Below are positions 1-13,515 of a DNA stretch of 64,000 nucleotides, in pieces. A model generated the notes under the pieces. It was not told the DNA's origin. It was given only the letters and a program-made list of their open reading frames with translations, and ran no database searches. Position 1 is the first letter of the stretch. Every line of letters starts with the position of its first letter. The stretch comes from Engraulis encrasicolus (Eukaryota > Chordata > Actinopteri > Clupeiformes > Engraulidae), in assembly GCF_034702125.1 (NCBI RefSeq), contig NC_085868.1, forward strand, positions 30,016,595 through 30,080,594, written 5' to 3'. Made by a program: the position numbers and the translations under genes.

Positions 1-454
1 CAGCCAAGATCAGGCTGCTGCTGCTGCTCTAATCTGCCTAACTGGACGTGACACTGCTGCCTGAACCGCCATGCCTGAATACCGACATACTTTGCAAGGG
101 TGGCAATAATACGCGTAGATCGATGGGCCTTTACTAGAAAGCATTCCTGCATTCACCCATCCGGCTCATTGGAATAGACCTATAGTCATGAACCTCTCCT
201 TTGAACATTCTTCATGACGTTTTATTATATGATATCATACTTCATATCATAGTCATATATCATATACTGTGTTGTAGGTTTGTTTTTGTTTTTTTTTAAC
301 AAAAATACACTATACACCCACAATAAATACCATGAATTAGGGTTATGTTACAACATGAGTCATTAAAAGTAATTTAACATAAGCTGTTTAGCCCCCAATA
401 GCCGAAATGCTTTATTTATATCTGACTGTTTGGCAGAAACCTGCAGTAATTGAC
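1..454. other. unassigned AT-rich DNA
   Basis: No gene or recognisable repeat is visible apart from a short CTG run near 17-28 and an AT-rich stretch of TATCAT-like repeats around 218-268. Short open frames here have no recognisable similarity. Confidence 0.5.
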
Positions 455-461
455 CATTACT

Positions 462-536
462 AAGGGGAGGGCTGCGCCAAAATCCTCAACAGGCCATTGG
501 GCAAATGCCCTGTATGTGCTATGGCCAATCCAGTGG
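462..536. mobile_element. partial copy of a hAT-like MITE end
   Basis: This stretch closely resembles 57457-57531, the right end of a complete hAT-like MITE at 57059-57531. Both contain GGGCAAATGCCCTGTATG followed by TGGCCAATCCAGT. No left end is visible upstream, so this is a truncated or solo end. Confidence 0.5.
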
Positions 537-560
537 AGACCAGGAGGAATTTCAGATACC

Positions 561-1712
561 TCTTAAGCAGCCTGCTTAACGACTTTCAGGGATGTGCCAG
601 TCGATATCCTGAGAGGACGCTGTGAGTGAGCATGGATTTTTGGATTTTTCGTTTATGAAACCGCTCTTAAAAATGCTTTGCTTTGTTTCTTGTTACCCTT
701 AAAGCTTGTTACCCGTAACGTTTTTTTTTTTTCCAAAGCCCCCTTTGACAGCGTACTAAGCTGTCAAAATATCTATTTTCAATTTAGAGGACTCATTGCG
801 AAGCACAGGATTTCTTTCAAAATCACTTCACTTAAGCCCCTACAGGAGTGTCTGGACTTAATAGTAAAGGGCCTTTTAAGACCATCGTAATACCAATATA
901 TCATGAATTCTCACAAATTCTGAATGGTGTATAGTTATGAAGTTTCTGGGTGTGGAGCACAAAACCTTTCTTTATAATATAATCTATATCATCTATTTTA
1001 TCATCGACTTTCCTTTATATTTCAGAGTGGGGAAAAGTTTTTGTATACCATGAATTTTGAAAACACAACCTGACACCTTCACTTCAATGTAGTCTGCAAA
1101 TTATACTCTTCAGAAGGACAACAGAAAAGAAACCTTGAAGAGGACAAAAGATGTAGCCTACAATCTCAAGAAAAGAAACAAAGAAACAAATATAAGAATC
1201 GGCAAACGGGAAACGAAAAGAATAATAGATAGAAAGAGAAAGAGAAAGAGAAAGGGGTAAAGAAGTGTCACCCGAAATGGGTAGCGTAGCGTGGCAGAGT
1301 GGTTGGTGACAGAGCAGGCCCATACATATTGATGACAGCAGTCATGGCGCACACCTTTTGATTGAACAGCTGCGAGATGTAAGGCGGCAGACAACTTCTC
1401 ATGTTGCCCAATCAATCACAGGGGCCGGTTGACGTGGAGACGGCCCCCCCATTCCACCTGTCAATTAAGTAAGCAGCTCGCTCTCCAAGTATAGAGACTA
1501 CATACAACTTCTTTTTTTTATTTTTGTTTTCAACACATAACTTTATTTTGGTTTCATCTCAGTTTTTATTTCTTGGTTTTCTGTTTCTCTCTTTGTCCGT
1601 TTATTCTTTCTGTCTTTCTTGCTTCCTTTCTTTCTTCCTTTCGTCCTGTCACTTTCTCTGTCTTTAGTTCCGTCACTCTTTCTTTCTGCATGCTTGTGTG
1701 TCTGTTCGTGCA
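561..1712. other. unassigned; short purine and pyrimidine runs
   Basis: No supported gene. There is an AAAGAG short repeat at about 1230-1255, and the + strand from about 1500 to 1700 is pyrimidine-rich (TTTC, TTCC and TCTG runs). Open frames on either strand are low-complexity. Confidence 0.45.
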
Positions 1713-3828
1713 TTAACACTAGAACTACCAGGATTTTTCTGCCTACCTAGAAGTACCAGAGAGGGGTCATTTGACCCTGCGGCTTTTACCTAATACACTA
1801 ATCACTCATTTTGTTATGGTAATGAGGCTGTTAGGGGCCGTGTGTGGGGTGAGGGGTGAGGGGGTCACTCCTTACAGTGCTAACAGCCAAGACAAACAGG
1901 GACAGACAGCTTCTTCCCAAGGGCTGTCAGCCTCCAAAATCACCACAGGTAAATAGCAACTTGCATGAAGATATCAGCAGCAAAGACAGATAGCACAGTT
2001 TGGCGGACAGTGTGTTACAGTTTTTCTCCATTGGTTTGGCTCATTTCTTGAAACTGAGATGTCATTCTCAAAACATGGACAGATCCCAAAACTAATTTGC
2101 AGTTCCTCACAACAGAATGGCATTTATCATTGCTTTCATCAAATTTCAAATGCTTTTGTACATGTCTCAAACATTTAGTACATCCTTGCAAATGGCTATG
2201 TACATGTATCCTACAGTTAACATAATCAGCTTACATTTAGTAGAATTTTCAAATGTGTGTACCTTGCTGATCTATCCCAATTGGTTGATTCTCAGTGTAA
2301 TGGTTGTCCTGAAAACATGTCAGCACATTTTCTTCATACAAGTCATCAATGAACGTGTGAATGTCCCATGTGATCATGACGAATCATATGACTGCAACCA
2401 GATAATGGTTGAATTACAGTTTCTCCATTGGTTTGGCTCATTTCTTGAAACTGATATGACATTCCTATAACCATTGGGTCATTTGGCCAAACATTCTTAC
2501 ACTTCTGCACAACAGTTCAGATAACTAGCAAAATGTCATATACCTCCCAAAACACCTCATTCTTGCATCAGCACTAAACCGTCTCACATATAAATAGTCA
2601 GTACCATCAAAATGGCATAGAACCTTCTCAATTGCTTTGGCTCATTTGCATTCATTTAGTCCTTCTGTCAAAATAAACTGGATGGTTCAGCACAACTACA
2701 TGGATCCTCATCACTCGCTCATATCACCCCAAAAACAGTTTACCCATGTGTCAAAACTAAATTTCTTCCCCACATATATCATCAGTACCCCCAAAATACA
2801 TTGTCCCTTTGCCATTGTGTAAGCACTGCCAGTCAAAATGGTTAGGTGTTTTATCTACGTTCAGCTAACAGATTTCGACTATGTATAAAAATGAAAAAGT
2901 GAGTGAAACCATTAAAGTTTGACAACACAGATAATTTACCACCAAACTTTCTTTACTGTAAATTCATATACAGAAAGTAATGCCCATATATCACAGGTTT
3001 CTCATGGGTTTGGCTCATTTCTCAAAATAGAGATAACATTCTCAAAATAACATGGACAAATGCCAACGCAACTAGCAATTGTTCAAAACAGAATGTCGTT
3101 TGAAAAAATGTCATGAAATTATACAAATAACAGAGGAAACTGTAGTATACACGGTTGTAAAATTATTTTCTACTAACTAGTAAAGTTACAATACCATCTG
3201 ACCTGTTGAACACTGTCATGAATTTACTATGTAATGAAATTCTTAAAATATGATGTCCTTGACTGTTTTGGGAATCGCGTAGACCACTTTGCATATGATG
3301 ACTTACACAATGAAATAATGCTGACGTGTTTTGGAGAGGGCAACCATTAGACTGAGAATTGTCTAATTCGTTTAGATAAGCAAGGTCAATTTATTTGGAA
3401 AATGTGCTAAATGTATGCTGAATGTGTCAACTGAGGGGTATTTGTACATATCTATCTGCAGAGATGTACTAAACATTTGAGACATGTACAAAGCATTTGA
3501 TATCTGATGAAAGCAATGAAAAATGCCATTCTGTTTTGGGAAATTGCAAGTTGGTTTGGGGATTTGTCCGTGTTGTTTTGAGAATGTCATCTCAGTTTCG
3601 AGAAATTAGCCAAACCAATCAGGAAAAAATGTAACGTGTGAATCTCCCATGCCATCTGACCATAACGACTCAAGTGAATGCAACCTGGCAATTGTTAGAT
3701 GGATAAATACCAGTGCATGTGGACTACTGCTTCATTTCCCTCAAGAATTTTGTGGTGAAAGAAGCTCTCCAAGGAACGAAGATGCAGAGATACAGCACTC
3801 AACAGGCATTGGAAATGATCCACACACG

Positions 3829-3868
<40 letters not shown>

Positions 3869-4015
3869 GTCTCAAGTGACAGCTGTGAGCTGCTAACATC
3901 CACATTTCCACAACAAAAGGAGTGTCCGCAGGGGGTCCAAAGGGTCAAATGACCCTCTTGTGGGGCTTTTAGGTAAAAAGGTCAATTGACCCCTCCGTGG
4001 TAGTTCTAGTGTTAA
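1713..4015. mobile_element. 2.3-kb TTAA-flanked inverted-repeat transposon (piggyBac/Kolobok-like, non-autonomous)
   Basis: TTAA at 1713-1716 and 4012-4015 flank a 2295-bp element (1717-4011). Its ends form a perfect 14-bp inverted repeat, CACTAGAACTACCA. Subterminal GGGTCATTTGACCC-type palindromes occur at both ends. Inside, about 2020-2290 and 3370-3632 form a long diverged inverted repeat, and the phrase GGTTTGGCTCATTTCT recurs near 2034, 2432 and 3009. A short (CA)n lies at about 3821-3863. No transposase frame is visible. A TTAA target is used by piggyBac and Kolobok; which family this is cannot be decided without the autonomous relative. Confidence 0.72.
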
Positions 4016-5330
<1,315 letters not shown>

Positions 5331-6577
5331 CAGACTGTTTGTTGTGCTGACTCCAGGACAATTCTTACTCAGTTTGTCCTAAATTAACATGCATGGTCTT
5401 GTTAGAAAGCTAAGACTACGGGGAATGTCACTAAATAGTCACTAAACAGAATAACAATGTAATGTAGGCCTATTTAAACACTCTATGGAAAAATGCAACA
5501 ACCGAATGTGAATCTAAATGAATGTGGGTGTGATCCACTGTGAGAGTTATCATCCCTTGGAAACGCAAATTAAAATTTACATCAGGTCTTAGGAAGCTAG
5601 TATGTGTAAAATTGGGGCAAGTCCAGCACAAAGGACCAACTTGATATCCAATGAAAACACATGAAAAAATGCATTGCCACAGAGCTCTCAGCCTTCCCCA
5701 TTGACTTGAATGTGGAGAAGGGGTTCGAAAAAGGCATGGTAGCAGAGGGATTTCCTCTATTGTTTTTAAAGAGATTTTCGGAGACAAATCTATTTGTGTT
5801 GTTAAGGACAGCCTCAGAGATAAAAAGGAGGAGGAGATCCATCACCGGGCAATTGTTGTTTCAGCTTTTGCTTCAGCGGTGGCGTACTTTCTTTTCATAT
5901 ACATTTTTTTGACATTATGCTAATATGTTACCAAACTTTCTCAGTATCTCTATCAATATTCTCTCAAAAAGTTTCCGCAGACACTGGGCTTCACTCAACT
6001 TTTGTGCTCGGTGGCTGACAAGGTTGTGAGCCACCCCCCCCCCCCCCCACCCCAGCTGAGCACTCCAATTAGGTGGAACTGCTAGATCGTTGGACATTGG
6101 ACCTATCGGCAGGTGTTGAACATTAACTGGTTAAAAGATCAGGTTGTTGAGTTTATGTATTGACATTTTGTACACAAGAGGAACCCATGGATGAAGCAAC
6201 TGCAAAGTTACTGCTGAAAATTGTGTACTTGTTGTCTGTACATTCAATATTTAAAGGGCTCATACAGTGCATTAAACAGCAATGTACCATAGTTTGGGTT
6301 TACATGTAAGCCCTTAATCGAAATGTGTTTTAAACAGAAAATTTCACTCATTTTCAAAAATAATCAGAAATTGTCCTAATTGATTTTGCTTATATTTCTC
6401 CAGTGTGGATATTTATATGACTAAAGCTTTAGTTGTTGACATAACTCACAGTTTTCTGAGTGCGCCATGTATGATACACTCACTCACTCTGTCAGAAGTA
6501 TCAGAGGAGCATAAGGTGTTATTTATAGGTCTGAGAGCAGCTAAAGGTAGACCTGGACTTTGTGGTACTATCGGCAA
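5331..6577. other. unassigned unique DNA
   Basis: No supported gene or mobile element. A poly-C run (about 15 C) lies at 6034-6048. Short open frames on both strands look random. Confidence 0.45.
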
Positions 6578-6762
6578 GCTAGTGGAAAAGAGTAGAAGTC
6601 AGCACACAGTGGCTTTGAAAATGTATTCAGGTCATACAACGTATCGACCCAACAGGCATGATGCCTGATGAAGACCCTGTTGGGTCGAAACGTTGTATGA
6701 CCTGAATACATTTTCAAAGCGGAGCCACAGTGTACGGACTTCTACTCTTTTCCACTATCAGA
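6578..6762. repeat. long hairpin with hammerhead-like core
   Basis: Arms of about 75-80 bp (about 6578-6654 and 6680-6762) are near-perfect inverted copies around a ~25-bp loop. The innermost arms contain CGACCCAACAGG and CCTGTTGGGTCG. The + strand at 6665-6690 reads CTGATGA, then a 5-bp stem GACCC/GGGTC closed by TGTT, then GAAAC, which resembles the hammerhead catalytic core. An extra A precedes the stem and no canonical stem I closes, so ribozyme activity is doubtful. Confidence 0.6.
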
Positions 6763-7020
6763 CACGCCTTTGTCCTGCACCTGGCCTAAGAGAGGGGGGA
6801 GGTGTGCATACTCTTACTTTTATGAAGATACGATCGGCAAACTATCCACCGAAGTTCAACAATAGCTTACTGTCCTAGTTATGTCTGTTTTGTAGACAGG
6901 GGTATCCACTCACCGGGACTTTCCCTACCTCTGGGTCTAACGTTTGTCCATTGCTACAGAATTGGGACATCTTCAAATGCCAAGAGGTCGAGAGGAAGTC
7001 TTGCACTGTGCAAACTTTAA
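6763..7020. other. unassigned
   Basis: Unique sequence between the hairpin and the oligo-T tract at 7021. No feature recognised. Confidence 0.4.
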
Positions 7021-7362
7021 CTCTTTTTTTTTTTTTTACACATCTTCATCACAGCAATGCTCGGTTATAAGAAATACAGGACTTTTGTGTTTTAACCACA
7101 CAGATACGTGGAGATAATCTATGGCAGATAATGTCTTGTTTAAAAACAAACAGTTATAGAATGACAGAAATAGTTCAGTGTGACACAGTTCTGAAATCTC
7201 TTGGCAGACTCCAAAAATGGATCACACACTTATCTAACAATTCAGCTATTGAAACGGACTCAAGCAGGCACGGGAGGCGGACTTTCTTTGGACGGCAGTT
7301 TATTTCCTTAACAGATCAGAATGGGCATTACTGCAGCATCCGAGCCAGGGAATCGCTTTTCT
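7021..7362 (-). pseudogene. probable processed retrocopy with fused exons and oligo(A) tail
   Basis: Read on the minus strand, 7361-7340 is a copy of the 3' end of the exon at 7951-7972, joined directly to 7339-7307, an identical 33-nt copy of the exon at 7425-7457. The two sources are separated by an intron with GT and AG borders. The fused sequence continues to 7036 and ends in about 15 A on the minus strand (T run at 7021-7035). Homology to the upstream exon stops after about 22 nt, as in 5'-truncated retrocopies. No protein was recognised. An assembly artefact or an alternative exon arrangement is possible. Confidence 0.5.
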
Positions 7363-7424
7363 TTTGACTCCAAACATTTTAACACAGCAATGAAACAAAA
7401 TACAATTCACCACTGGAGACATAC

Positions 7425-7457
7425 CTTAACAGATCAGAATGGGCATTACTGCAGCAT
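7425..7457 (-). other. putative 33-nt internal exon of an unidentified minus-strand transcript
   Basis: On the minus strand the block is preceded by a pyrimidine-rich stretch ending in TTGTACAG and followed by GTATGT, matching acceptor and donor consensus. The same 33 nt occur at 7307-7339, spliced to the neighbouring exon. The transcript is unidentified; the exon holds an ATG followed by few codons, so it may be untranslated. Confidence 0.4.
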
Positions 7458-7950
7458 CTGTACAATAAAAATAAAAGTAACATTAATTTCACGAAGAACC
7501 GTATGCAACGTCATAGTTCCAGAGAGGGAGAGAGGCAAGCAGAATGCTCAGGCATGGAATCATTGCGGTTCGGAAAACCGATCAAACATTCAGAATTCTA
7601 AAGTACCATGCCACCAGAATACATGCATATACAGTGCCATATAACAGTGATACATAGTAGAGGTAAATATGATGTGAATTCTCATGCATACTTGCATAAT
7701 TCATCCACAAAACGAACACTATGCTAACACATCTACTGCAGGTGTAGGAAGATGCTAATCTCCCAAAAGATCCTCGTGGTTAATAGAAAATGTAAATAAC
7801 TTTCTTTACAACTTAGTAAATTTCCTGCATATCCCCACAGCGTGTACACAATTACATCATTAATAAGATACATCAAGTACACAGTTTACATTGCATTTTA
7901 CGAAGAGGAAACAATAATTGAAAACAGAGCACATTAAATAGTAAACTTAC

Positions 7951-8040
7951 CCGAGCCAGGGAATCGCTTTTCTGACTCGGCTACGGGAACCCCAGAGGGT
8001 CAAAACGCAACAGACCTGCAGTTCTCCGAAGTGCCACAAG
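7951..8040 (-). other. putative upstream exon of the same minus-strand transcript (5' limit unknown)
   Basis: On the minus strand the sequence CCTGGCTCGG is followed directly by GTAAGT (7950-7945), a strong splice donor. Its last 22 nt recur at 7340-7361 joined to the downstream exon. The 5' boundary is not visible and 8040 is arbitrary. The intron to the next exon spans 7458-7950 and shows nothing else recognisable. Confidence 0.35.
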
Positions 8041-8149
8041 GTGTCTCCAACGAACAATATTCTGCTCAATAATGGCAAAACTCATAAAAACTATATATTT
8101 CTCAACAGCATTTTCAACTCTGTTACACTATACTCCCATCCCAAGTATA

Positions 8150-8930
<781 letters not shown>

Positions 8931-9235
8931 TGGCAAAGTGGCATGCAAGCTTTGGCTGTGGGGGGATTTTGAACAGGACTAGCCGCGCATGCCGACGATG
9001 TCAGTGTGAAAGGCAGAGTAGAACACACCGGCCGAAACTAAGCAGAAAGATCTCGTTCGTCTCGCGTCCGTTCCGTTCGGCTTTGGTGTGTCTGCCGCCC
9101 TTAGGCCGACACATGTCACTTATCTTCTGCTGAGGTCTGGTCAACAGCATCGACGTACAAGTAGCACGTTTCAACTGAAAGAGGGCTCTCTTTCCTGGCA
9201 GAGCAGATGCTGCTTGTAGCAACCATGTCACAAGG
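8931..9235. other. unassigned unique DNA
   Basis: Mixed-composition unique sequence between a microsatellite and a hAT MITE. No reading frame has recognisable similarity. Confidence 0.4.
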
Positions 9236-9572
9236 CTATAGATCAGTGTTTCTCAAACTTTTCCAGATCGAGGACCACTTTGTCACCCCAAAAATGTTCA
9301 GGGACCACCTGTCAACTGAATGGACCGTTGGCAGGTGTTAATTTCACACTGCTAATTTCGATAAAAATCCTTTACTTTTTATTCACATTACAAGATGGTT
9401 TTATTGTTATGAAAATAAGACTTAAGCTATGCTTAGCTTTGTAATAATGTTACAAATATAGCCTACTGATAGCTCGTCTTGGGAAAGTAGAAATCCCCTC
9501 GCGGACCACCTGAGCTCTGTCGCGGACCACCAGTGGTCCCCGGACCACACTTTGAGAATCACTGCTATAGAT
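9236..9572. mobile_element. hAT MITE, 321 bp
   Basis: The 8-bp target duplication CTATAGAT (9236-9243 and 9565-9572) flanks 9244-9564. The ends are CAGTGTTTCTCAAAC and, reversed, CAGTGATTCTCAAAG, typical hAT termini. The interior holds repeated 'GGACCAC' motifs. No coding capacity. The exact TSD gives high confidence. Confidence 0.85.
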
Positions 9573-9704
9573 TATTTATAAAGCCGTGGTCGCAAGGCTT
9601 TTCATTAACTTGGGTGAAGTGAAGTGGCTCAGGTATTGCCTCAAGAAGTTTCCAGACATTTCTAGACTTATTAAGGCATTACTACCTTTATAACACTCTC
9701 TATT

Positions 9705-9765
<61 letters not shown>

Positions 9766-10170
9766 CTATACCCTGTAAAGCATTTCATCTTCATTCAAGG
9801 GTTCTGCCGCAAGAACATTCCAGGCATTGCAGCACTTATTACAGCATTACCACCTCCCTAACTCTTTCTTCTATCTCTCTTTCTCTCTCTTGTACTTGCT
9901 CTCACTCCCACTCTCTCACTGTCGTTCTGTGTATATGCACGATTTCACTGTCTGTTTCTCTGTCTCTCTCCATCACTCTCTGTCTCTCCTGCTTGAAGAG
10001 AACTGTCTCTCTTTCTGTTTCTCTGTCTCTCTCCATCTCTCTCTCTCTCTCGCTCTCTCCTGCTTGAAGAGAAGTGGCTGTGGACTTTCGTGTACGCATC
10101 TTCTGTTGTAGCCTCCTGGGCCTGTTTGATGGCTGCTTCTAATATACTTCAAGAGGTGCGTTTTCAAAGA
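9573..10170. repeat. CT-rich block with duplicated ~60-bp spacers
   Basis: (CT)n at 9706-9762 and CT-rich sequence at about 9860-10062. A ~60-bp spacer precedes each tract (about 9643-9700 and 9810-9865); both run CAAGAA..TTCCAG..CATT..ACTTATTA..GCATTAC. A second pair, TCCTGCTTGAAGAGAA, occurs at about 9986 and 10058. Confidence 0.7.
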
Positions 10171-10239
10171 CGTGATTGACTCACCAGGTGGATGCTATTG
10201 ATCTCTGATGCCTTGCCTTCTCCATCCCGGGAGACACGC

Positions 10240-10385
10240 ACATTGCACAAACCATCCCACACACACTCGCACATCATCCCACACACACACTCAGACACAA
10301 ACACACACAGACACACACACACACACACACACAATCTCGCCCACACACGCACGAAACCATGCTTACACACCAAGTGTTCCCTTAT

Positions 10386-10461
<76 letters not shown>
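10240..10461. repeat. CA microsatellites
   Basis: Imperfect CA at about 10255-10350 and pure (CA)n at 10387-10460. Confidence 0.9.
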
Positions 10462-10463
<2 letters not shown>

Positions 10464-11640
10464 CCAGTAAAAGCGAATTCCCTTTCCATCTTTTCCCAGT
10501 CGCATTGCCACAACATGAAAAGACCCCTTGAAAGGGATATAAGGCAGATGCTCGCTAATGCTGGCTGGAGGCTTACTGTACGGGAGAAGGCGCACCATTA
10601 CCATTTCTTACCTCCTCTGATCCTCTGGTGTCCACTGCAACGGCTGGACAAGAAGCATGAGAGGATTATACTATGACCTTTGACCTTTCAATGACCTTTT
10701 GGCAACAGTGTTCCTTCTGCCGATGGGTATGGGGATATGATGTTATAATGATATTCAGTAATAATACAGTCCATAGATGTTTTTTTTGCTGTTATTGTTG
10801 TTGATGTGAATGTCTCAGATGTGTTTTTTTTTTCTTTTTTGCTTCCTTTTAGGAGCTGCAACAGCTGACCAGCACGAGAGGATTAGTCCATGACCTATCT
10901 GTTACCTTTGACCTTCTACAAAATGACCTTTTTGGCGATGACATGTTTATCGTGCTGGTATAGGCCTGGGTATGTGATGTTGTAAAAGAAATCATTTTGT
11001 CAGGCGAGCGCAGCACAGTCACACATGGACATTCAGCACAATAACAAGGGTTAGTAGCAGTACATTTACGATGGACACATAAACTTACAAACGTAAAATA
11101 GACACCCCATTATGACATGAACATTTGCCATGTTAGAACATACATACAGTATGTTTGCTACAACTACCTCATCAGCAACTATCTAATGTGAAACTGCTTC
11201 GAGCTCTGCTAACAGTATAGACTACAGTTACCTTCAAGCTTCCACAGTACTCTTAGTACTGCAGCAGCATTGTTATTGTTTTGGGTATTGCTCAAAATGG
11301 TCAAAATAGAGCATCTTTAAATACAACAGGCTATACGGTGCACCAATTTGTTTTCATGCCTTAACACACTGTTTGCATTGCCACCTCACACTGCTCGCAC
11401 TATCTCTTTGAGCCAGCGAAACCACAGTCCTCCTCAATAGTTTGTGTCACTGCAGTGTGATTGTAGCTGTGTGGCATTCTCTCACCCCCGCTGAACTGTC
11501 ACTCTCACTCAGTAAGTGCCCAAGCAGGGACCTTTACCTCTGCCAGGTTGATTGTCCAGGTGCGGAAGCAATGATAGAGCAGGCTTACAGGACGAGAATG
11601 CCATTTCTCCTGATATATAAGCCTCACCAGACAAAAAAAA
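10462..11640. other. unassigned; diverged ~120-bp duplication
   Basis: Segments at about 10634-10755 and 10857-10975 are diverged direct copies (CTGCAACGGCTG / CTGCAACAGCTG, GAGAGGATTA, TGACCTTT, GGGTATG). The second is preceded by a long pyrimidine tract ending in TTTTAG (about 10820-10852), resembling a splice acceptor. No protein is recognised and coding status is unproven. Confidence 0.35.
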
Positions 11641-11641
11641 A

Positions 11642-11667
11642 AAACACACACACACACACACACACAG
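11642..11667. repeat. short (AC)n
   Basis: A simple repeat following a short A run. Confidence 0.8.
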
Positions 11668-11702
11668 AATGGGAGGATGGTACTGTAAGACTGAAAGACT
11701 GA

Positions 11703-11846
11703 CAAAGGGGTCAGTTGTCCAAGGCCCAGAGAGAGAGCGGGCCCAGAATTCGGTCTCCATTAAATGGTATGTATTGAGTGGGTGGGCCTTTCATATGACT
11801 TTGTCCCAAGCCCGGCCAACAGCTGTCTGCGGCCCTAACCCTCCTC
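11703..11846. mobile_element. 161-bp hAT MITE family, copy 1 (left end lost)
   Basis: It resembles the complete copy at 14826-14986, in the same orientation: GACAAAGGGG, GTCAGTTGTCC, GGGCCCA, ATGTATTGAGTG, TTTGTCCCAAGCCCGGCC and CTGCGGCCCT. The left CAGGG end is absent. Confidence 0.65.
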
Positions 11847-12184
11847 CGCCTCAGCTGTTGTTTTGTGGTGTCATTCCCCCTCTCCCTCCCTCCCTTGCTC
11901 ACTCGCTCTCTCAGTGACGCGTCAACAAAAAGGCTTGACCTTTGCATTTCAGGTGAAGGTTGCCACCTCTGTCTCTCTCACATGGCATTTCCATCTCCTC
12001 TCCTCTTTCAGCTCAACTCAACTCAACTACAACTAGAATTCATCCGATCTGCAGAAAGAGAAAACATCCTCAGACAAAGAAAAGGACACGTAAGAAGGGA
12101 AGATATTCAAACTAAAGAATTTCCAGTACTCATTGAAAGCAGGCATGTCTGATTCACGTATAAAGTACACAGTAAGAAATACAG
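11847..12184. other. unassigned
   Basis: Unique sequence, pyrimidine-rich at first. Nothing recognised. Confidence 0.4.
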
Positions 12185-12280
12185 AAATACAGTGTTGATT
12201 CAACACTTACAAAGTACTCTGAGGTGAGGTACACTCCAGCAGATGCTAAATCAACTCTATAAGTGTTAAAAATAACAATA
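12185..12280. mobile_element. small MITE-like inverted repeat
   Basis: AGTGTTGATTCAACACTTAC near the left and a related AACTCTATAAGTGTTAAA near the right form an imperfect inverted repeat about 95 bp long. No target duplication was resolved. Confidence 0.3.
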
Positions 12281-12844
12281 CATTTTGTTGTTATGCATTT
12301 AAAAGTACACTTTACTTGGACAGCATTCATAATGATTCACCCTGGCATTTGGAAAAGTATGTAGGCCTATTAGGTTGAAATCACAGTCCGACTCACTGAA
12401 TGTGACCTCCCTGCCTCTTCTTTTCATATGCAGTCTTTGCAACCGTCCGCAGCAAACACCTCCTACATGCATCTCAACAGCAAACCTTGGAGAATAACAG
12501 CTCCTTCTGGACACTCATTTTTCTTAGACGTGGAAACATGTTGAATGCACACAGAATGTCTCTGGTACGTCTATAGGGACTTTTTAATGGATGTATGGTA
12601 CATATCTTTCTAGGTATATGGTGTGGGTTTTTTACTCTGTGATAAGCAAAGCCCATTTATGTGGTTGGTTAGCCGATATCATACACATACATATCATACA
12701 AGGCAGATAGGCCTACATGCGTATAACAAAAATAATAAAGCAGTAGTAAAATGCAAAAAACACAGAAGTTACACGTAAATACTACTGTAAAAAAATTAAT
12801 AATATTTAAAAAAGAGTTTTTCCAAGACGTTTGTTGAACTGTAA
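12281..12844. other. unassigned
   Basis: AT-rich unique DNA with no supported feature. Confidence 0.4.
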
Positions 12845-13510
12845 CAGACACACTACACTTGAACCTATGGGTCGGGACCCAACCTACTGTATGGGTTGCC
12901 AAAGATCCACGGAGGGTCACGAAGCTCTCTTGATTTTAAAGAGTAGAGTAGAGTAGAGTAGAGTTTCATTTATTAATCCCAATGGAAATGAAGGTGTCCA
13001 GTAGCATACATACATAAATACAGAAGAAGACACAAAGACATTAGGCTACATTTAAGACATTTAAGGGGGTTAATTTTAATACCATATTATATAGCCCACG
13101 TGAACAAAGCATTTTGACAAATGAAATTGACTAAGTATTGAATCAATATATGCATAGAAACAACAAAATTTAAGTGCTACATTAAACATTTATTCTCCTT
13201 TTGAATGAGGACGAATTGAGGAATCTAAAATCAGTTTACACAGGAAAGAGAGCATATCACGTGACACCCTCTCGTGCGGGCGCTGTGGCCTAGCGACTTA
13301 CTGGGGGAAAGATGATTACACCACAGGTAGGAGACAGCAGAGGAATGTGTCAAGAAATAGGAAAGTATGGATTCATGGAAACAATTAATAAAGGTCGAAT
13401 TGAATGTATATTTTGCCATGACAAACTGATGAATGAAAGTTTGAAGCAGTTGGGTCACCAAAGTTTACAATAGGAACAATATGGGTCCCTGAAGAAAGAG
13501 GTTGGGAACC
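12845..13510. mobile_element. possible decayed hAT element
   Basis: The right side ends in GGTTGGGAACCACTG (about 13501-13515), a common hAT terminus in reverse, and the left side carries GGGTCGGGACCCA (about 12869), often seen next to such ends. No target duplication was found, so the boundaries and even the unity of the element are uncertain. Confidence 0.3.
12941..13045 (-). mobile_element. LINE/SINE 3' tail with (CTCTA)n terminus
   Basis: Five GAGTA units (12941-12965) directly precede TTTCATTTATTAATCCCAA. Read on the minus strand this is a retroposon 3' end followed by a short tandem tail. Only the last ~100 bp is recognisable. Confidence 0.5.
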
Positions 13511-13515
13511 ACTGC

